Of a stretch of 64,000 bases of DNA, positions 52,782-61,876 are shown in pieces. The position numbers were made by a program, and so were the translations under genes. Positions within the stretch are counted from its first letter, which is position 1. Every line of letters begins with the position of its first letter. Source of the DNA: Clostridium thermobutyricum DSM 4928 (GTDB lineage Bacteria > Bacillota > Clostridia > Clostridiales > Clostridiaceae); contig NZ_LTAY01000037.1 of NCBI RefSeq assembly GCF_002050515.1, positions 1 through 64,000 on the forward strand, read 5' to 3'. Under the pieces are notes generated by a model. It saw only the letters and a program-made list of their open reading frames with translations. It made no database searches and was not told where the DNA came from.

Positions 52782-52979
52782 CTATAACATAAACATAGTT
52801 TTTACAGTTTGAAATAAATCTCCTATCATTGTGACAACCATTATTAATATAATTACAATTCCTGCCATATTAGTTATTACAGCTATATCATCTTTTCCAC
52901 TACTTTTTAAAACTTTATCTAATATTACAATTAATATTCCAACTCCCCCTATTTTAAAAAGCAAACTTATATCTAACAT
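52782..52979 (-). CDS. spoIIIAC: Stage III sporulation protein AC
   Basis: The 65-aa protein has two TM segments (about 6-20 and 35-55). Its size is typical of SpoIIIAC. It lies between AB and AD with close spacing. Confidence 0.93.
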   Translation of the reverse strand: MLDISLLFKIGGVGILIVILDKVLKSSGKDDIAVITNMAGIVIILIMVVTMIGDLFQTVKTMFML

Positions 52980-52991
52980 AATTTTCCCCTC

Positions 52992-53510
52992 CTATATTAA
53001 GAAAATAACTATCATAGCTCCAGTTAAAACACCAAGGTAACTATAAAGTTTTGAATTCTTTTTAGACACTTCTAGAGCATCTTTTAAATTTGTCTCAATA
53101 TTTGTTTTTAATAATTCAAATATTTTTTCTTGTCCATAGAGTCCTGATTCTCCTAATACTTTTAAAAAATCACCTATTACTTTTTCATCTTCTTTAGTAA
53201 AATAAAATTCTTCTTTATATTCTTTATAAATTTCTTTAAAAGAATCATAAGCAGTATATTTATTTCCACTTATAAGATCATCTGAAACTTGTGAGAATAT
53301 TTTTGAAAAATATTCTTCACTTCTAAAACTTAATTCTTTTAAAGCTTCTGGAAGTGGTGTGTTTTTATATAAAATTTCATTTTGTAAAATGAGCATATAC
53401 TTATTTACTTCTGATAAATTTTTATGTCTATTTACATATCTTCTTCCAAGAATTATTCCTAAATATGCGCAAAAGGAAAATATTAAACTAAGCCACAAAC
53501 ATTTAAACAT
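52992..53510 (-). CDS. spoIIIAB: Stage III sporulation protein AB
   Basis: The 172-aa protein has an N-terminal TM segment (about 5-22), a helical cytosolic core (LSEVNKYMLILQNEILYKNT; VIGDFLKVLGESGLYGQ) like the GspF fold, and a C-terminal TM (about 155-172). It pairs with the AA ATPase and overlaps its gene by 28 bp. Confidence 0.93.
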   Translation of the reverse strand: MFKCLWLSLIFSFCAYLGIILGRRYVNRHKNLSEVNKYMLILQNEILYKNTPLPEALKELSFRSEEYFSKIFSQVSDDLISGNKYTAYDSFKEIYKEYKEEFYFTKEDEKVIGDFLKVLGESGLYGQEKIFELLKTNIETNLKDALEVSKKNSKLYSYLGVLTGAMIVIFLI

Positions 53511-54421
53511 TTAAATCCTCCTTGTAAATTTTTCTTATAAACTTTATCTATATAAAAGTTTCCTTCTCTATTGGCTAGAACTAATATTCTATCTACTATA
53601 TCCCTTTTTAATAATTCATCTAATCCTTCTCTTTTATATAAATCTTCTATTCCTTGACCATGAACTGAAAAAACTACCTTAACTCCTGAATTAAATGCAT
53701 TTTTTATTTCATTAACCTCTTCTTCACGACCAATTTCATCACATATAATTACTTCTGGTGATAGAGACCTTACAGCCATTATTAAGCCTTCTTTTTTATA
53801 ACAATTGTCTAAAACATCTGTTCTTATGCCTATATCCATTTGTGGAATTCCTTCGTAAGATGCTGCTATTTCACTTCTTTCATCTATTATCACTACTTTT
53901 TTCCCATCTAATTTTCCATCTGAAGTTCCACTAGATATCACTCTAGATAAATCTCTTAGGATAGTTGTTTTTCCACATTTAGGTGGTGATATTATTATTG
54001 TATTTAGAACTTGATTATTTTCCGTAATATGTGGTATAACTTTTTTACTACAACCTAATATTTCTTTAGTTATTCTTAAATTTATAGAGCTTATATTTTT
54101 TATAGTCTTTACTTTTTCTCCATCCATAACACATTCTCCAGCTAGACCTACTCTATGCCCACCCTTAATAGTTATAAATCCTCTTTTAATTTCTTCTTCA
54201 TAAGCATAAATAGAATACATTGAAATTCTTTTTAAAATATATTTTATTTCTTCTAAACTTGCCCTATAATTTAAAACTACTTCTCCCAATCCTCTATATA
54301 TAATTACAGGTTTATTTACTTTTACTCTTATTTCTTGAATACCTTCTTTAGAATATTCCTTTAATTTATCTTTTAATCGTTCTGGAAAAATTGAAAGAAA
54401 ATCATCTCTTTTATACACCAC
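53483..54421 (-). CDS. spoIIIAA: Stage III sporulation protein AA (ATPase)
   Basis: The 312-aa secretion-type ATPase has Walker A PPKCGKTT (146-153), DERSEIA and VIICDEIGREEE (Walker B region). It powers the mother-cell SpoIIIA complex. The start is GTG 54421 with GGAGG 6 nt upstream; an ATG at 54423 is out of frame. It is the first gene of the eight-gene spoIIIA operon. Confidence 0.95.
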   Translation of the reverse strand: MVYKRDDFLSIFPERLKDKLKEYSKEGIQEIRVKVNKPVIIYRGLGEVVLNYRASLEEIKYILKRISMYSIYAYEEEIKRGFITIKGGHRVGLAGECVMDGEKVKTIKNISSINLRITKEILGCSKKVIPHITENNQVLNTIIISPPKCGKTTILRDLSRVISSGTSDGKLDGKKVVIIDERSEIAASYEGIPQMDIGIRTDVLDNCYKKEGLIMAVRSLSPEVIICDEIGREEEVNEIKNAFNSGVKVVFSVHGQGIEDLYKREGLDELLKRDIVDRILVLANREGNFYIDKVYKKNLQGGFKCLNVCGLV

Positions 54422-54577
54422 ATTACCTCCATTAAAGTTTGAAACTTGAAAAATAAAATTATCTATATAATTAATATTTAAATTCTTATGTAAATATGAC
54501 TTATATTTTTATTTTTTCTTATGTAAATTATTTTCATTTTAAAATCTATAATTTATGTATATTTTTGTGCATAAAAA

Positions 54578-54600
54578 AAAGACCTTTAAAATAGGTCTTT
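54578..54600 (-). terminator. Terminator of the 118-aa zinc-ribbon gene
   Basis: An 8-bp stem AAAGACCT/AGGTCTTT has a 7-nt loop and a run of T on the minus strand, immediately behind the stop at 54607. Confidence 0.82.
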
Positions 54601-54606
54601 AACTTT

Positions 54607-54963
54607 TTATTTTAATATATTCTCTTTGCAATAAGGACATGTTATATCTTCATTATTTGTAAGTGCAGATTTTTCTATAAATATTGGATTATTACAATGC
54701 TTGCAATTTACTTCTTCATACTCATCTTCAATCTCTTCTAAATCCTCTAAAGAAACCTCTTCGAAAAGCTCTTCTTGGATTCCAGAAAGATCTGTATCCA
54801 TAAATCTTATATTTTCTTCCATAGCTTCTTGATTAACTATTACTTCTTCTACTTTTTCAGTTAATAAATCTATTACATTAATAAGCTTTAGTAAAGTCGA
54901 ATTTTCTTCCATATTGTTAGCTTCTTTTTTTAATATTTCAAGATTTTCTCTTATTTCTTTCAT
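54607..54963 (-). CDS. CD1247-like protein with C-terminal zinc ribbon
   Basis: The 118-aa protein has an N-terminal coiled coil (about 1-60), a very acidic linker (EEVSLEDLEEIEDEYEE) and a zinc ribbon CKHC...CPYC (about 87-115). Proteins of this type are encoded between efp and spoIIIA in many clostridia. Their role is not known to me. Confidence 0.8.
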   Translation of the reverse strand: MKEIRENLEILKKEANNMEENSTLLKLINVIDLLTEKVEEVIVNQEAMEENIRFMDTDLSGIQEELFEEVSLEDLEEIEDEYEEVNCKHCNNPIFIEKSALTNNEDITCPYCKENILK

Positions 54964-54991
54964 TTTTTCACTTCCTTTATGAAATATGAAA

Positions 54992-55019
54992 ATTGCTAAG
55001 TTCTTTTGAACTTAGCAAT
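54992..55019 (-). terminator. efp terminator
   Basis: A perfect 12-bp stem ATTGCTAAGTTC/GAACTTAGCAAT has a 4-nt loop and TTTCA follows on the minus strand. It separates efp from the zinc-ribbon gene. Confidence 0.88.
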
Positions 55020-55031
55020 AAATACAACTTA

Positions 55032-55589
55032 TTAAACTCTTTCCATATAGTCGCCAGTTCTTGTGTCTACTCTAATTGTATCCCCTTCATTTACGAACAT
55101 AGGTACATTTACAATAGCACCAGTTTCAACAGTAGCTGGTTTTAAAGCATTTGTTGCTGTGTTTCCTTTTACTCCTGGCTCAGTATGAGTTATAACTAAT
55201 TCAACAAAGTTTGGTGCTTCTACTGAGAAAGCATCTCCTTTGTAGAATTTAATTATAGCAAACATATTTTCTTTTAAGAATTTGATTGCTTCTTCTACTT
55301 TTTCATAGTTTAATGGAATTTGTTCATATGTTTCTCCATCCATGAAGTAGTATAATTCACCATCATTATATAAATATTGCATTTCTTTTCTTTCAATTAC
55401 AGCTTCTTGGAATTTAGCTGTTGGGTTGAAAGTTGTATCTGTAACAGATCCTGTTATAACGTTTCTAAGCTTAGTTCTAACAAAAGCTGCTCCTTTTCCT
55501 GGTTTAACATGTAAAAAATCTACAACTGTAAAAACTTGTCCTTCATGTTCAAATGTTGTACCTTTTCTTAAATCTCCTGCTGATATCAT
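55032..55589 (-). CDS. efp: Elongation factor P
   Basis: The 185-aa protein is a three-domain tRNA-shaped translation factor that rescues ribosomes stalled on polyproline. Visible are [17 protein letters not shown], the loop [15 protein letters not shown] with the modifiable lysine (KPGKG), and the C-terminal [15 protein letters not shown] start at ATG 55589, preceded by GGAGG; an in-frame TTG at 55604 is less likely. Confidence 0.97.
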   Translation of the reverse strand: MISAGDLRKGTTFEHEGQVFTVVDFLHVKPGKGAAFVRTKLRNVITGSVTDTTFNPTAKFQEAVIERKEMQYLYNDGELYYFMDGETYEQIPLNYEKVEEAIKFLKENMFAIIKFYKGDAFSVEAPNFVELVITHTEPGVKGNTATNALKPATVETGAIVNVPMFVNEGDTIRVDTRTGDYMERV

Positions 55590-55809
55590 TAAATATCCCT
55601 CCAAAAGTATAAATTCAAATCCAATAACATATCATATAACAATTATAATCATATTTTGGTTTCTTCTGACATAACAATGATATTTTATCAAAATAAAGGC
55701 TTAAATGCAATTCCTAACTATAATTAAATTAATATTAATTTTAATATAAACCCTTTTTCATTTAATTTTTAATATCATATCATTTATATTATCTCACATT
55801 TCCCAATTT

Positions 55810-56145
55810 TTATTCTTTTTTTATATCTAATAAAATTGAAAAATTTTTCTCTTCTTTTTCTACCTTATATTTTATTATTTTATAATTTCTTAATTTATTT
55901 AAAACTTCTTTTATTTTCTCTGCATTTCCTTTTACTTCAATTAATCCTTTTACTCCATTTTCATTTTTTATCTCCAATACATTTACAGCTTCTAAAGATT
56001 TTAAATAATAAAAATCATTATATATATTTTCATATTTACTAAGTACAGCAACATTCTTTTTTTCTTTTTTAATAGGATAATTAATTATAATACATTGCAC
56101 AATTAATAAAAACATACTAATTAAGCATAATATCTTTTTATACAT
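55810..56145 (-). CDS. Small membrane-anchored protein downstream of efp, unknown
   Basis: The 111-aa protein has an N-terminal TM segment (about 5-24) and an alpha/beta outside part (GLIEVKGNAEKIKEVLNKLR). The layout, a TM followed by a ferredoxin-like fold, resembles the PilO/GspM class of pilus assembly proteins, and the 88-aa gene lies 2 bp upstream. In some clostridia type IV pilus genes lie near here, so the pair may be the rest of such a cluster. The similarity is weak. Confidence 0.45.
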   Translation of the reverse strand: MYKKILCLISMFLLIVQCIIINYPIKKEKKNVAVLSKYENIYNDFYYLKSLEAVNVLEIKNENGVKGLIEVKGNAEKIKEVLNKLRNYKIIKYKVEKEEKNFSILLDIKKE

Positions 56146-56147
56146 TA

Positions 56148-56414
56148 TTATTTAATCTCCTCTACAATAATAGTTAAGAAGCTTTCACTTTCTTTAATGC
56201 TATTTATTTTTGATTTTTCATTTATTTTATCTATATTTTTATTTTCTGCTTTTATAGTTCCTTTATTATTTTCTATTACTCCACTTTCTGAATAGTAATT
56301 TAATAAATTTATCCAACTTACAATTTCATCTAAGCTTCTTTCATCTTGTTTATTTATTGAATACTCTACTAAATTTTTATTTTCTTTTATTATTTTAATT
56401 TTATCTATAGTCAT
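56148..56414 (-). CDS. Unknown 88-aa protein, possibly truncated
   Basis: An acidic, lysine-rich alpha/beta protein (LDEIVSWINLLNYYSESGVI in the middle; ends SFLTIIVEEIK) is followed 2 bp later by the 111-aa gene. The absence of a TM and the position beside the prophage make me suspect that it is the C-terminal part of a longer pilus-assembly-like gene cut by the insertion, but a fair ribosome binding site (AGGAAA) lies upstream of its ATG. Confidence 0.45.
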   Translation of the reverse strand: MTIDKIKIIKENKNLVEYSINKQDERSLDEIVSWINLLNYYSESGVIENNKGTIKAENKNIDKINEKSKINSIKESESFLTIIVEEIK

Positions 56415-56640
56415 AAAAAATAATATTATATTTCCTAATATAATGTATACCAGTTTGTATTTTATATAAGTATTTATGTAAATTAACTGATTTCCAATGT
56501 TTATTTATCATTATTAATCTAAAAATTTATTAAATTCACTATATTCTTTCAAAAAATTTTTGACGAATTTTTGACGAATACTAATATATATTAATGTATT
56601 TTTAATAATTAAAGTTTGTTTCATTCTTTTTAAATAGAAT
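56415..56640. other. Probable host-prophage junction zone
   Basis: A short open frame lies on the minus strand at 56514-56624 (MKQTLIIKNTLIYISIRQK and on, 36 aa), without a good ribosome binding site. An 11-bp word TTTTTGACGAA is repeated in tandem at 56557-56578. The frame and repeat could be remains of an attachment site or of a truncated gene. The true junction cannot be located without the other prophage end. Confidence 0.35.
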
Positions 56641-56641
56641 T

Positions 56642-56669
56642 AAAATACCAGCTTCAAAGCTGGTATTTT
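56642..56669. terminator. Terminator at the left end of the second prophage
   Basis: A perfect 13-bp stem AAAATACCAGCTT/AAGCTGGTATTTT has a 2-nt loop and A and T runs on both sides. It closes the 127-aa gene. Confidence 0.85.
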
Positions 56670-56670
56670 A

Positions 56671-57054
56671 TTACTTATATTCTAGTTTATCATTATTAAT
56701 AATTCCAGTTTTATCTGTTTTCTCCAACATTCCATCTTTATCTATTTTCCCATAGCTAAATAATCCACTTGAACCATTAAAAACATATCCTTCAGAATCA
56801 TTACTTTTATCGACTAAAGTTACATAATTTAATTTTGAATTTTTTACATTCTTATTATAAAAGTTAACTATGTCTGAATCAGATATAGTTCCACTATAAT
56901 AAGCAATTCCATATTCTCCTATTTTTGAAGTTCCTGAACCATTCATTTCATTCTTTATTTTCATTGATCCTATTCCGGTTTTGTTCCCCAATGGCATAAT
57001 TATACCGAAAATTACTAAGCAAATTACTATTATGATGACTATTAATTTTTTCAT
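56671..57054 (-). CDS. Exported or membrane-anchored phage protein, 127 aa
   Basis: An N-terminal hydrophobic segment (about 4-24, LIVIIIVICLVIFGIIMPL) is followed by a beta-rich outside domain (SKIGEYGIAYYSGTISDSDI; YVFNGSSGLFSYGKIDKDG). It follows the endolysin gene and lies between two terminators, a moron-like position at the prophage end. Superinfection exclusion or lysogenic conversion is possible. The family is not recognised. Confidence 0.55.
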   Translation of the reverse strand: MKKLIVIIIVICLVIFGIIMPLGNKTGIGSMKIKNEMNGSGTSKIGEYGIAYYSGTISDSDIVNFYNKNVKNSKLNYVTLVDKSNDSEGYVFNGSSGLFSYGKIDKDGMLEKTDKTGIINNDKLEYK

Positions 57055-57130
57055 TTGTTTCCCCCTATGTATATAGTTTATATACTAATTATATAAAATT
57101 TAAATATTTTAGGCAATTTATGAAACAAAA

Positions 57131-57155
57131 AAAGACCTATCATTTATGATAGGTC
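57131..57155 (-). terminator. Terminator downstream of the endolysin gene
   Basis: GACCTATCAT/ATGATAGGTC (57134-57155) forms a perfect stem, followed by TTTTTTT on the minus strand. Confidence 0.85.
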
Positions 57156-57205
57156 GTAAAAAGGTATTAATCATCGACTTTAGTTGCTATAGATATATTA
57201 TATTA

Positions 57206-58195
57206 CTAAAATTTACCTTTGTCTAGACTATATAAAGCTTTCCAAGTTTCTTTACCTAGAACACCATCTACTTTTAATCCAAAGTTAGCTTGAAGGTTTT
57301 TAATTGCTCTAGTAGTTCCAGGTCCCCATTTGCTATCTGCTCCACCGCAACTTAATAATGATGTATATCCTCTATTGATTAATCTTTGCTGAACTAATCT
57401 AGTTATTTCACCATGTACACCTTCACTTAAAGTAGGACAGGCATTTAAAGTGTCTTCTCCAAAATATTCATCTACTTTTATATCCCCAAATCCTTGTACA
57501 TTTATTTGCACTTGTAATGCTCCAACTTCTTCCCCATGAATTTCTTTTTTCCATAATAGAATTTTATCAGTTGAAATATTTAAGTTTTGTACTGGAGTAG
57601 TGTCTAATTTAGTATCTGCATAATAATAATTCATATCTACTGAATCTGTATTAATTCCATCTATTTTTCCACTTTCAGAATATTGCCAAATCATACAATC
57701 ACGATTTTTATTTTTATTATAATAAGCGTACCATAATGGGTATTGAGTTAATTCATCATTATAAAATTTATTTAAAATAAAGTCTTGATTAGAGTAATTA
57801 CCTGTTTTATATCCTAATTCTTTTACTCTCTCACAAAATGCTTTAACCATATCAGTAGCTAATCTTTGATTTACATTAACTCCACACTTATTAGCATAGT
57901 TGATACTGTCATACTCAAAATCAAAGAATATAGGTAAATCTATTTTATAATTTTTTATAGCTTGTACTGCAAAATTAGCTTCATTTATAGCCATGTCGCA
58001 ATTATAAGCATAACTAAACCAATAAATACCTACTGGTATACCTAATCTATTACATTCGGTAATATTTCTTATAAATTGTTTATCTATATTATTATGTCCA
58101 TATCCTGCTCTTAGAATAGCAAAATCTATATTTCCTTTAACTTGATTCCAATCTATATTTCCTTGATGTTCTGAAACATCTATTCCTTTTAACAT
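57206..58195 (-). CDS. GH25 endolysin (N-acetylmuramidase)
   Basis: The 329-aa protein has an N-terminal glycosyl hydrolase 25 domain (about 1-190): GIDVSEHQGNIDW with the catalytic Asp, GIYWFSYAY, PIFFDFEYDS and WQYSESGKIDGI. The C-terminal 110 residues hold a peptidoglycan-binding-like repeat (GEVGALQVQINVQGFG; TTRAIKNLQANFGLKVDGVLGKETWK, split at a turn). It lacks an obvious signal peptide, so release depends on the holin. It follows a run of hairpins at 58230-58667. Confidence 0.9.
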   Translation of the reverse strand: MLKGIDVSEHQGNIDWNQVKGNIDFAILRAGYGHNNIDKQFIRNITECNRLGIPVGIYWFSYAYNCDMAINEANFAVQAIKNYKIDLPIFFDFEYDSINYANKCGVNVNQRLATDMVKAFCERVKELGYKTGNYSNQDFILNKFYNDELTQYPLWYAYYNKNKNRDCMIWQYSESGKIDGINTDSVDMNYYYADTKLDTTPVQNLNISTDKILLWKKEIHGEEVGALQVQINVQGFGDIKVDEYFGEDTLNACPTLSEGVHGEITRLVQQRLINRGYTSLLSCGGADSKWGPGTTRAIKNLQANFGLKVDGVLGKETWKALYSLDKGKF

Positions 58196-58745
58196 TTGTA
58201 TTTCTCCTTTTCATTTATATTTTTAAGCATAAAGAAAAGACCCGAATTTTTTCGAGTCTTTTCTTTATAAATTCTATATTTAACGAGAAATTTGAAAAGG
58301 TATAGGTACTTTTCAAATTTATTTTACCATATTTTTTATTTATTGTTAATATATATATATAAGAAGTCTAAAATATTTTAGACTTCTTATTGTAGAAATT
58401 TATAGTAAAGAATGTACTTTAATTATAGCAATTTATTTTATTATTACAATTAAAATTTTAAATTTTCATTTATTATTCATTGATTAATAATTTATTTAAA
58501 AATAAATTATTAAATGCAAAAAGACCAGAATTAATCTGGTCTTTTCTTTATGTTTATGGTAATTTCTAAGAAAACTTAAGAGTTTCCATATTTAGTTTAT
58601 CATAAATTTTATCTAAAGTGAATATATAAAAATAAGAAACCTAGAAATAATCATAGGTTTCTTATTTGGGAATCTTAGAATCTAAAAGTTGCTTTTATTA
58701 TAGCAAATTATAACTTTAAAATCAATTTATATTTATTAATGGATA
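58196..58745. terminator. Gene-free stretch with four strong hairpins
   Basis: Four inverted repeats follow one another: 58231-58266 (16-bp arms, one mismatch), 58361-58388 (14-bp arms), 58519-58545 (11-bp arms) and 58630-58667 (14-bp arms). At least three have A and T runs and look like intrinsic terminators. No gene fits between them. The series lies between the holin and endolysin genes, so the endolysin may have its own promoter, or read-through may be required. It may also be the trace of lost genes, each leaving its terminator. Confidence 0.65.
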
Positions 58746-59243
58746 TTATTGTTCTTCTTGTGGTAAAACTGATTTAACTTGATTTAATTTAGCTTTTAAT
58801 GCTTCATTTTCTTGTGCTAATTGATTATTTTTAGTTTGAATATCTACTAATTGATTTTTAAAGCTATCTTCGTTAAGAAGTTTTTTACCTTTGTTTATTT
58901 CTCCAGCTACTGCTTGTCTAAGTTCTGAAATTTCTTCATCAGTTAAATAAGGTATTTTAGCTTTTAAAAGCTTATCAAAATCTGCAGCTTTAGATTTAAT
59001 TAAATCCTCAACTTTACCTGTAATTCTATATTGTTCATCAATCATTCCCCAAACTTCTCTAGCTGTTGCTAGTTCCTGTTGGTGTTTTCCTATCTCTAAT
59101 TTTTGTTCTACTTCTTCTTTTTTCTTTTGAATAAGCTCAATAATAACATTTCCAACTGCTTTTATAGTCACTCCTAAAATTCCTATTACTGCTGCAATTA
59201 CTACTGGTCCAATTTGATTAACTAATATATCTCCTATGTTCAT
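58746..59243 (-). CDS. LL-H-type phage holin
   Basis: The 165-aa protein has one clear TM segment near the N-terminus (about 10-32; GPVVIAAVIGILGVTIKAVG) followed by a long coiled coil and a Q- and N-rich end. This layout and the segment AREVWGMIDEQYRIT (about 61-75) fit the LL-H holin family, which opens the membrane for endolysin. Unusually, 550 bp with hairpins separates it from the endolysin gene. Confidence 0.75.
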   Translation of the reverse strand: MNIGDILVNQIGPVVIAAVIGILGVTIKAVGNVIIELIQKKKEEVEQKLEIGKHQQELATAREVWGMIDEQYRITGKVEDLIKSKAADFDKLLKAKIPYLTDEEISELRQAVAGEINKGKKLLNEDSFKNQLVDIQTKNNQLAQENEALKAKLNQVKSVLPQEEQ

Positions 59244-59258
59244 TTCATTACCTTCTTT

Positions 59259-59546
59259 CTATTTTTCTTCTAATTCAGTAATTCTTTTATGTGCTGACTT
59301 TACACTTTCTTCAACTATAATAACTCTTTCCTTTAGTTCAGCATTTTCTTTTGCTCTAGTTCTTAAATCGACTTTTATATCATCTAAATTTCTGCTTATA
59401 TAATCTAATTTAGTTGATAGTATAGTTTGTTCTTTAGTTTCTAAAGATTCTTGATTTACTCCATCCTTTTTCCATTTGAGTAATATACCCCAAATTGATA
59501 ATACTGTGGCTACAAATCCTACTAAAACTGTTATATCTATCTTCAT
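59259..59546 (-). CDS. XhlA-like phage membrane protein
   Basis: The 95-aa protein has an N-terminal TM segment (about 6-24) and a long coiled coil (about 45-95; RVIIVEESVKSAHKRITELE). It resembles haemolysin XhlA-type proteins that sit next to holin genes and may help lysis. It lies 15 bp from the holin gene. Confidence 0.7.
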   Translation of the reverse strand: MKIDITVLVGFVATVLSIWGILLKWKKDGVNQESLETKEQTILSTKLDYISRNLDDIKVDLRTRAKENAELKERVIIVEESVKSAHKRITELEEK

Positions 59547-59549
59547 AAT

Positions 59550-59777
59550 TTACTCCTGATATTTATTTAAATTTTTATTTAATACTACATTTCTATTTTT
59601 AATTACAAACATACTAGGATTATTTAAAATTAAAGGATCATCATCAGTATTTAAACAATCATATATAAGCTCATAATCTTCATATTCAGCTGGGAACAAA
59701 TCTTTTATTGACTTATAATTATTTCCACTAGCAACTGTTTTAATTTTGCCATTCTGTTTGCTATAAACTATAAACAT
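59550..59777 (-). CDS. Small hypothetical phage protein, 75 aa
   Basis: MFIVYSKQNGKIKTVASGNN starts a small alpha/beta protein with an acidic DDDPL segment near residue 47. It lies 3 bp from the XhlA-like gene and 13 bp after the tail protein gene, inside the late operon. Function unknown. Confidence 0.55.
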   Translation of the reverse strand: MFIVYSKQNGKIKTVASGNNYKSIKDLFPAEYEDYELIYDCLNTDDDPLILNNPSMFVIKNRNVVLNKNLNKYQE

Positions 59778-59790
59778 ATATTCACCTTCT

Positions 59791-61536
59791 TTATGCTATT
59801 AATGTATATATAATATTTAATTTTCCTCTCCAACTAGGGGAGCTTTCTTTGTTTGGATCTCTAACCATAAGTGAAGCTCTAAAGTCTTTATATTCACATT
59901 GACTTTTATCCTGTGTAACATCTTCAACCGTAAAGCTATAAACTAAATCAGTAGACCTTTCAGGAATTACATTCCCAGCTTCCCAGCCCCATTCAACTCT
60001 TTTCCCTTTCATAAAATCAGGTAAATAAGCTCTAACTGTTGAACCACTAGCAACAAAATTTATAACTCCTCTATAAAAACATGAATGATAAGGATAGCTT
60101 GAACCATTTCTATTCCAATTGAAACCATTTGAATCCATGGTACAAGTAGTGCCATCACTAAACCTAAAAACTAATGAATCTTTTCTAATGCTTAAAGGAG
60201 TGTTATTACCTATGACAAAATCAAAGCCCTCAATATTTTGCCTAAAAAGCGTACTAAAATCATTGTTAGAAACCTTTTGACTTATGTCTTTTTCTGTTTG
60301 CTCTTTATAAGTTTGAAAATCAGAACTAGAAACTTTTTCACTAATACTTTTGGCAGTTTGTTCTCGATAGCTCTGAAATTCACTATTAGAAACTTTTTGA
60401 ATTAGCTTCCCATTCATCTGTAGAATTTCTAATTTATTATTATTAGTTTCTTCAATAATGCTGTTATTCTCTGAAACTTGACTAGGTGTAGGGCTATTTA
60501 AAGCAAATACACTATTCCAAGGCTTTTCTAAATCTAAAGCAATTTTAACTATTCTATGTTTTTCATAATAATTCAAAGGTTCGCAGCTTACATTTACATT
60601 TTGAGATAATTTAATTTCATTAAAATTTTTATCTATGTAGCTTAAATCTAAAGCTGTTATAGCTGCTACATCTAAATCTTTATTAATCTCTATTAATTTT
60701 TCTTTAGCTTTTCTATCTAAGTTTTCTTGAATAGTTACATCTTTCCACTCAACTACCCTCTCAATTATTCCATATTTTTTTATAAGCTCATTATCTTCTG
60801 CTATTGAAGTTATTTTCCCTTCCGAACCAACTGCAATTAATCTAGTGCAAATAGTTTTAAGTGCATTTTCTGAAGAAATATCTCTTAAATTAACACCTAT
60901 TTCAATTTCATTTTCTTCTGTAACTGGATTATCTTTTAAATAATCTAAATATAACTTCCCGTTTTCTTCTCTTAAATTTAAGAAGCCACCTTGTTTATCT
61001 ATTAATTTGTCATAGATAGCTCCTAGTGAAGTTTCACGATTAGTCATACAGTAAATAGGTTCTATTAAAGTTATATTACCTGGATAAATTTTTTTATTAT
61101 CTTCAACTTTTGAATTATGATTATTAAGTATTTTTTCAAGAAATTTTTTAGTATCATAATTAGGCTCTGCATATTTTGGTGCATCAGGTGGTAATTCAGC
61201 AGGATGAACCTCCCAAACTCCAACTACAGTATCTAAAAGATAATTTAAATATCCTTCACATACAATTTGATTTATAAACTTACCAGCTGAATCCATAGAT
61301 TTTTTTATATCTAAAACTCTTCCCTCATAAATTTTAATTTCTGAAAAATCATCATTTATTTTAAAAACTTCAAGCTTATCAATAAATCTATTTAATTTAT
61401 TAAAATAATTAGAAAAATAAGATATTGAAAATTCTAATAAAACTGCTTTATTTTCTTCAAAAGTTATTACTGGAGCTGTTACATTATCTATTGCAATATC
61501 TGAATTTTTTAAACGTATTTCAAATATAAAAATCAC
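59791..61536 (-). CDS. Tail protein of the Gp37-like / tail-associated family
   Basis: The 581-aa protein has an N-terminal half (about 1-330) resembling the siphovirus Gp37-like tail hub (GRVLDIKKSMDSAGKFINQI; CTRLIAVGSEGKITSIAEDN), then a coiled stalk with repeated KVSxxxFQxYxEQT units (about 385-430) and a C-terminal beta domain (RVEWGWEAGNVIPERSTDLV). It probably joins the tail tip to the receptor-binding part. In this operon it follows the tail-fibre and two XkdX-like genes, which is not the common order. Confidence 0.7.
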   Translation of the reverse strand: MIFIFEIRLKNSDIAIDNVTAPVITFEENKAVLLEFSISYFSNYFNKLNRFIDKLEVFKINDDFSEIKIYEGRVLDIKKSMDSAGKFINQIVCEGYLNYLLDTVVGVWEVHPAELPPDAPKYAEPNYDTKKFLEKILNNHNSKVEDNKKIYPGNITLIEPIYCMTNRETSLGAIYDKLIDKQGGFLNLREENGKLYLDYLKDNPVTEENEIEIGVNLRDISSENALKTICTRLIAVGSEGKITSIAEDNELIKKYGIIERVVEWKDVTIQENLDRKAKEKLIEINKDLDVAAITALDLSYIDKNFNEIKLSQNVNVSCEPLNYYEKHRIVKIALDLEKPWNSVFALNSPTPSQVSENNSIIEETNNNKLEILQMNGKLIQKVSNSEFQSYREQTAKSISEKVSSSDFQTYKEQTEKDISQKVSNNDFSTLFRQNIEGFDFVIGNNTPLSIRKDSLVFRFSDGTTCTMDSNGFNWNRNGSSYPYHSCFYRGVINFVASGSTVRAYLPDFMKGKRVEWGWEAGNVIPERSTDLVYSFTVEDVTQDKSQCEYKDFRASLMVRDPNKESSPSWRGKLNIIYTLIA

Positions 61537-61554
61537 TCCTTTTTAAAATTTAAG

Positions 61555-61598
61555 GCAATAAAAAAAGAACCCTTAAAGTTCTAAAATTATTGCCTATT
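61555..61598 (-). terminator. Terminator upstream of the Gp37-like gene
   Basis: The outer arms GCAATAA and TTATTGC enclose an inner AAGAAC/GTTCT hairpin. On the minus strand the hairpin is followed by T residues. It separates the XkdX-like genes from the tail protein gene. Confidence 0.6.
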
Positions 61599-61610
61599 TT
61601 ATTATTGTTC

Positions 61611-61850
61611 TTATTTTGGAGTTACTTGTGTATTTTGTTCTGGTGTAACTGGTTGAGTTACTGATGATGATGTAGGTTCTTTTACTTCAAAATCAATGCC
61701 TGTTATTTCTTTAAACTCACTTGGAGTTATTCCATTAGCAGTAGTGTAATTTCCTTCTTCTACTACTGCTTGTCTTAGTTGTGCTTCATCAGTCCAACCG
61801 TTATCCCACATCATTTTATAAAATTCGTAACTTGCACTATGTTTTTCCAC
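61611..61850 (-). CDS. XkdX-family phage protein
   Basis: The 79-aa protein has the typical XkdX opening (YEFYKMMWDNGWTDEAQLRQ) followed by ITPSEFKEITGIDF. Such small proteins lie between fibre and lysis genes in many Firmicute prophages. A P-, S- and T-rich C-terminal tail is present. It is a paralogue of the gene at 61877-62245. Confidence 0.75.
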   Translation of the reverse strand: MEKHSASYEFYKMMWDNGWTDEAQLRQAVVEEGNYTTANGITPSEFKEITGIDFEVKEPTSSSVTQPVTPEQNTQVTPK

Positions 61851-61876
61851 TTCAAATTCCTTCTTTCTTCTATTTA

